Assembly: GCF_011759585.1 (NCBI RefSeq)
Contig: NZ_JAAOYV010000001.1
Span: forward strand, 186,001 to 250,000
DNA length: 64,000 nucleotides
Origin: Frigoribacterium endophyticum
GTDB taxonomy: Bacteria; Actinomycetota; Actinomycetes; Actinomycetales; Microbacteriaceae
Direction of reading: 5' to 3'
Program-made: the position numbers and the translations under genes
In this document: positions 61,055 to 64,000 of the stretch, piece after piece
How positions within the stretch are numbered: the first letter of the stretch is position 1
Layout of the letters: each line of letters opens with the position of its first letter
The notes under the pieces: generated by a model
The model's database searches: none
What the model saw: only the letters and a program-made list of their open reading frames with translations
What the model was told of the DNA's origin: nothing

Positions 61055-63640
61055 TCAGGCGCGACGGCGGCTGACGAGCACCCCTCCCGCTCCGGCGAGG
61101 AGCAGCAGCGCCGCGAGCGCCGCGCCGAGGCGAGCGTCGGCACTGCCGGTGTAGGCGAGCGCGCCCGCGCGGGTCGGGGCGGCGGCGACGCGGGTCGGCG
61201 TCGTGCCGGCCGGGACGGTGCCAGCGCCCGTGCCCGTGCCGGTGCCGGGCGCGCCGGCCCCCGTCCCCGGCACGACCGGCGTCGTCGGGTCGGTCGGCGC
61301 CGTCGGTGCCTCGCACGGCAGCGTCCCGGCGCGGAGCGAGAACCCGTCCGTGTCGGCGTCGTCGGCGTAGAACGTCTGGCGAGCGCCGTCGGTGCAGGTC
61401 GCGGCGTCGGCCACGGCGAAGCCCTCGTTGGCGAGCCCGCGGTCGGCGTTCAGCGGGGCCTCGTAGACGACCTGCTCGGCGAAGGCGCCCGAGGCGTCGA
61501 CGTCGAAGAGGGCGGTGCGGCCCGAGCAGGCCTCGTCGCAGACGACCCACAGGGCGTCGAGGTCGGCGTCGAACTGCACGTCGGCCACGAGGTCGAACGA
61601 GGTGGCGATCGTCGCGACGCGCTCGGCCGAGCCGTCGGTCGAGAGGGCGTAGGCGTAGACGCTCGCGGTGCCCTCGACGCCGACGAAGAACAGGCCCTCG
61701 CCGTGGCCGGGGTGGGCGGCGGGGTCGTAGGCGGCGCCGGTCGACTCGTCGACGAAGCCGCGCTCCGTGAGCCACGAGTCGGGCACCCAGGTGACGCCCT
61801 CGAGCCCGGCGTTCGCGCCGAGGCCGGGGAAGTCGGCGGCGAGGTTCCACTCCTGCGTCGCGACGAGCGTCGTCGCGCTGCCCGCGGCGGCCACGTCGTA
61901 GCGCAGCACCGAGGGGCGGCTGACGCTCGACGCCGCGTTGTTCCGCTCGGACGAGACGTACACGCCGCCGTCGCTCGAGTCGCCGGTCACGGTGACGCCC
62001 TCGGCGTCGACCCGGCCGGTGCCGTCGGGGTAGCGCAGGGCCTTGCCCGCGGACCAGCCGGAGTCGGTGGCCGGGGCCCAGCCCCCCGCGCCGTCCGAGA
62101 CGATGCGGTAGAGCAGGCCGTCGCCGTTCTGCACGGCCCAGAGGGTGCCGTCGGCCGAGGTTCCCGAGGGCTCGTAGTCGAGGCCGCTGAGGTCGCCGGT
62201 GAAGGTCGCCTCGTCGTCGAGCGGCAGCTCGTCCGGGCCGCCGGGCCACGGCTGGGTGAGGACGGTGCCCGCGGCGATGTTCGCCGAGCCCTTGGTGGCC
62301 TCGAGCGTGGCCGTGAAGTCGCCGGTGCCGTCGGGGCTGCGGCCCCAGGTCACCGCGGCGTGCTGCGTCCAGGCCCAGGAGTCGACGAGGGTGACGCCGT
62401 CGCGCGCGAACAGGCGGACGCTGTCCGCGCCTCCCAGTCCGAAGTCGAACCCGGCGGGCGTCGTCGTCGTCAGCTCGTCGAGCACGAGGAAGCCCCCGGG
62501 CTGGATGACGGAGCCCGTCGGCAGCACGTACCGGTGCGTGTCGTCGCTGTCACGGAGCACGAAGCCGCTGACGTCGACGGGGGTCGCGCCGACGGTGGTG
62601 AGCTCGACCCAGTCGCCGGGCGTGCCGCCGCTCGACTCGACCTCGTTGAGGCGAACGGGGGAGGAGCAGTCGTTCGCCGCGCCCTTCGTGCTCGTCGTCG
62701 TGGTGGCGAACTCGCCGGTGCCGTCGGGGCAGCGGCCGTAGCTGACGAGGCTGTGCTCGGTCCAGCTGTAGGTGAGCGCCAGGGCGCCCGAGGTGTCGTA
62801 GACGCGGGCGGAGTCGGCGCCGCCGAGGCCGAAGTCGAAGCCGGGGCGGACGCCCTGGGCCTGGTCGATGACGAAGAAGCCGCCGGGGGCGACGGTCGAG
62901 CCGGCGGGCAGCACGTACTTCGCGTGGGAGTCGTCGCCGTCGAGGAAGGACCAGCCGGAGACGTCGACGGCGGCGCTGCCGACGTTGGTCAGCTCGACCC
63001 AGTCGGTGTCGTCGCCGTTCGACTCGACCTCGTTGATGCGCAGCGTCGTCGCGACCGGCGCGGGGGCGGGCGTCGGAGCCGGGGTGGGCGCGGGGGTCGG
63101 AGCCGGCGTCGTGCCGGGGTCGGTCGGCGTCGTCGCCGCGGCGTTGGCCGTGCCCTTGCTCGAGGCGGGCGTGACGCCGAAGGCGCCCGTGCGGTCGGGC
63201 AGGCGACCGTACGTCGTGGCGGCGGCGGCCGTCCAGCTGTACGAGTCGAGCAGCGTCGTGCCGTCGGCGTCGAACAGGCGCACCGAGTCGGCCTTGCCGA
63301 GGCCGAAGCTGAGGCCCGTGGCCGGGTCGGTCGACTCGTCGACGACGAGGAACCCGAGGGCCGGGAGGGTCGTGCCCGCCGGCAGGGTGAAGGCGTGGGT
63401 GTCGTCGTTGTCCTTCAGCACGAGGCCGGAGACGTCGACCGGGGCCGAGGTGGTGTTGGCGAGCTCGATCCAGTCGCCGGGCGTGCCGCCGTCCGACTCG
63501 ATCTCGTTGACGACGACCGTGCCGAGGAGCGTCGGGGCTCCCGTGGCGGCCGAGGCGGGGGCGGCGGTGCCGACGAGCCCGACGGCGGCGACGCAGCCGA
63601 CGAGGGTCGTCGCGCCGAGGCGCCGGAGGAGGGGGTGCAT
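61055..63640 (-). CDS. Wall-anchored protein with three lamin-tail domains and an esterase-like propeller (LAYTG)
   Basis: 861 residues. After a signal peptide (1-32) come three lamin-tail (LTD) domains at about 40-165, 196-323 and 325-452, each with the pattern VxxNEVESxGxxxDWVELTN and later GLGxADSxRLFxxDG. A Pro-Thr-Pro-Ala linker separates the first two. Residues 475-790 form a propeller-like region (LSGLDYEPSGTSADGTLWAV, GLEGVTWVPDSW, GHGEGLFFVGVEG) resembling esterase-like/phytase-like domains. A Gly/Thr linker leads to LAYTG (828-832), a membrane helix and RRRA. Catalysis is unproven. LTD proteins often accompany secreted nucleases or phosphatases. ATG 63640. Confidence 0.88.
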   Translation of the reverse strand: MHPLLRRLGATTLVGCVAAVGLVGTAAPASAATGAPTLLGTVVVNEIESDGGTPGDWIELANTTSAPVDVSGLVLKDNDDTHAFTLPAGTTLPALGFLVVDESTDPATGLSFGLGKADSVRLFDADGTTLLDSYSWTAAAATTYGRLPDRTGAFGVTPASSKGTANAAATTPTDPGTTPAPTPAPTPAPTPAPAPVATTLRINEVESNGDDTDWVELTNVGSAAVDVSGWSFLDGDDSHAKYVLPAGSTVAPGGFFVIDQAQGVRPGFDFGLGGADSARVYDTSGALALTYSWTEHSLVSYGRCPDGTGEFATTTTSTKGAANDCSSPVRLNEVESSGGTPGDWVELTTVGATPVDVSGFVLRDSDDTHRYVLPTGSVIQPGGFLVLDELTTTTPAGFDFGLGGADSVRLFARDGVTLVDSWAWTQHAAVTWGRSPDGTGDFTATLEATKGSANIAAGTVLTQPWPGGPDELPLDDEATFTGDLSGLDYEPSGTSADGTLWAVQNGDGLLYRIVSDGAGGWAPATDSGWSAGKALRYPDGTGRVDAEGVTVTGDSSDGGVYVSSERNNAASSVSRPSVLRYDVAAAGSATTLVATQEWNLAADFPGLGANAGLEGVTWVPDSWLTERGFVDESTGAAYDPAAHPGHGEGLFFVGVEGTASVYAYALSTDGSAERVATIATSFDLVADVQFDADLDALWVVCDEACSGRTALFDVDASGAFAEQVVYEAPLNADRGLANEGFAVADAATCTDGARQTFYADDADTDGFSLRAGTLPCEAPTAPTDPTTPVVPGTGAGAPGTGTGTGAGTVPAGTTPTRVAAAPTRAGALAYTGSADARLGAALAALLLLAGAGGVLVSRRRA

Positions 63641-63755
63641 GCGTGATCCGTTCGTGGGGTGACGTGGTCACCCGCACTCTCGTGCCCCGCGACGTGCAGC
63701 CGGTGAACCCCCGGTGAACGACAGGTGGTGCGCATCACCGCGTCGACCGGGAGTG

Positions 63756-63801
63756 CTGCCTCCCGTCGGGCCGGCGGCCTGCCTCCCGTCGGGCCGGAGG
63801 C
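63756..63801. repeat. 23-bp tandem duplication
   Basis: CTGCCTCCCGTCGGGCCGG occurs at 63756-63774 and 63779-63797. The second copy can fold (GCCTCC with GGAGGC) and lies just after the stop of the truncated gene, so it may act as its terminator. Confidence 0.65.
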
Positions 63802-63816
63802 CTTCCCGGAGGGGGC

Positions 63817-64000
63817 TCAGGCCTCCTCGTCGTCCTCGTCCTCGTCGCCCTCCGCGTTGCCCGCGGCCTCGACCCAGTCGGTCGCCTCGTCGGAGAGGTA
63901 GAACTCGTCGTCGGTGCCCTCGCCGACCCAGGTGTCGTCGTCGCCCGGCTCGCCCGTGACGGCGGTGATCTGCTCGAGGATCTCCGGCGGCACGGCGTCG
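63817..64000 (-). CDS. Acidic C-terminus of a truncated hypothetical protein
   Basis: The last 60 codons of a minus-strand gene whose 5' part lies beyond the window. The visible part reads PPEILEQITAVTGEPGDDDT, then YLSDEATDWVEAAGN and a run of Asp/Glu up to TGA at 63817. Third positions are G/C as in real genes. The acidic tail suggests a soluble, perhaps nucleic-acid- or protein-interacting product, but the family cannot be named. Confidence 0.7.
   Translation of the reverse strand, partial: DAVPPEILEQITAVTGEPGDDDTWVGEGTDDEFYLSDEATDWVEAAGNAEGDEDEDDEEA

Overview
The window is chromosomal DNA from a very high-GC Gram-positive actinobacterium, most likely a member of the Microbacteriaceae. 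The grounds are strong G/C preference at third codon positions, many GTG starts, ATGA/GTGA stop-start overlaps, class-E-sortase-type LAxTG anchors, an AztABCD zinc importer, a DtxR-type iron box, an Asp23/Gls24 cluster and many leaderless genes (TANNNT 6-7 nt before the start). The genus cannot be fixed from the sequence. I saw no rRNA, tRNA, CRISPR array, transposase or phage gene. It reads as ordinary chromosome with accessory surface and catabolic loci.

Layout. 1-5.6 kb: a left-truncated CYP152 peroxygenase behind a type I methionine aminopeptidase, a divergent XRE regulator, a MarR regulator facing a quinone-oxidoreductase-like gene across two palindromes, a decayed surface-protein fragment, an isochorismatase-type hydrolase and a DUF6226-like protein. 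5.7-14 kb: a DUF418-type membrane protein, then a large Asp23 envelope-stress locus with two arms: an ECF sigma factor plus two Asp23-type genes on the minus strand, and seven plus-strand genes (Asp23 paralogues, DUF2273, DUF6286, AmaP-like). An AraC regulator lies between the arms. 14-17.2 kb: small membrane proteins, TetR and winged-helix regulators, and an SDR. 17.3-22.5 kb: aztA divergent from aztB-aztD-aztC-aztD2 across a Zur-like box. 22.6-26.6 kb: a siderophore-type iron ABC importer behind a DtxR box.

26.8-34.5 kb: a spore-photoproduct-lyase-family radical SAM protein, a small leaderless Cys-containing ORF, nhaA, a sugar O-acetyltransferase, a short BLUF photoreceptor, a 1025-residue secreted repeat protein and a methyltransferase. 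34.5-39.7 kb: a five-gene operon (amino-acid ABC importer, class V aminotransferase, RidA) divergent from a YheO/DauR-type regulator, which suggests uptake and PLP-dependent breakdown of one amino acid or amine. 39.7-43.7 kb: a double-module sensor kinase and a MerR-membrane-protein pair. 43.8-46.5 kb: the most unusual locus, a sortase-anchored cohesin followed by a secreted amidase carrying a dockerin. 46.7-52.2 kb: DUF1801, LysM, pgi, diacylglycerol-kinase-like and alpha/beta-hydrolase genes. 52.3-57.4 kb: a 1697-residue cell-wall-anchored GH3 enzyme. 57.5-60.7 kb: fruK-fruA. 61-63.6 kb: a lamin-tail/propeller LAYTG surface protein. The right edge holds the acidic C-terminus of a truncated gene.

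The genes fall into four functional groups: metal supply (Zur- and DtxR-type control), cell-envelope stress, surface display and carbohydrate use (three LAxTG proteins, dockerin amidase, GH3, fructose PTS, pgi), and small catabolic or regulatory units. Gene ends are repeatedly marked by GC-rich hairpins, three of which share the arm GGAGGCGCGG.
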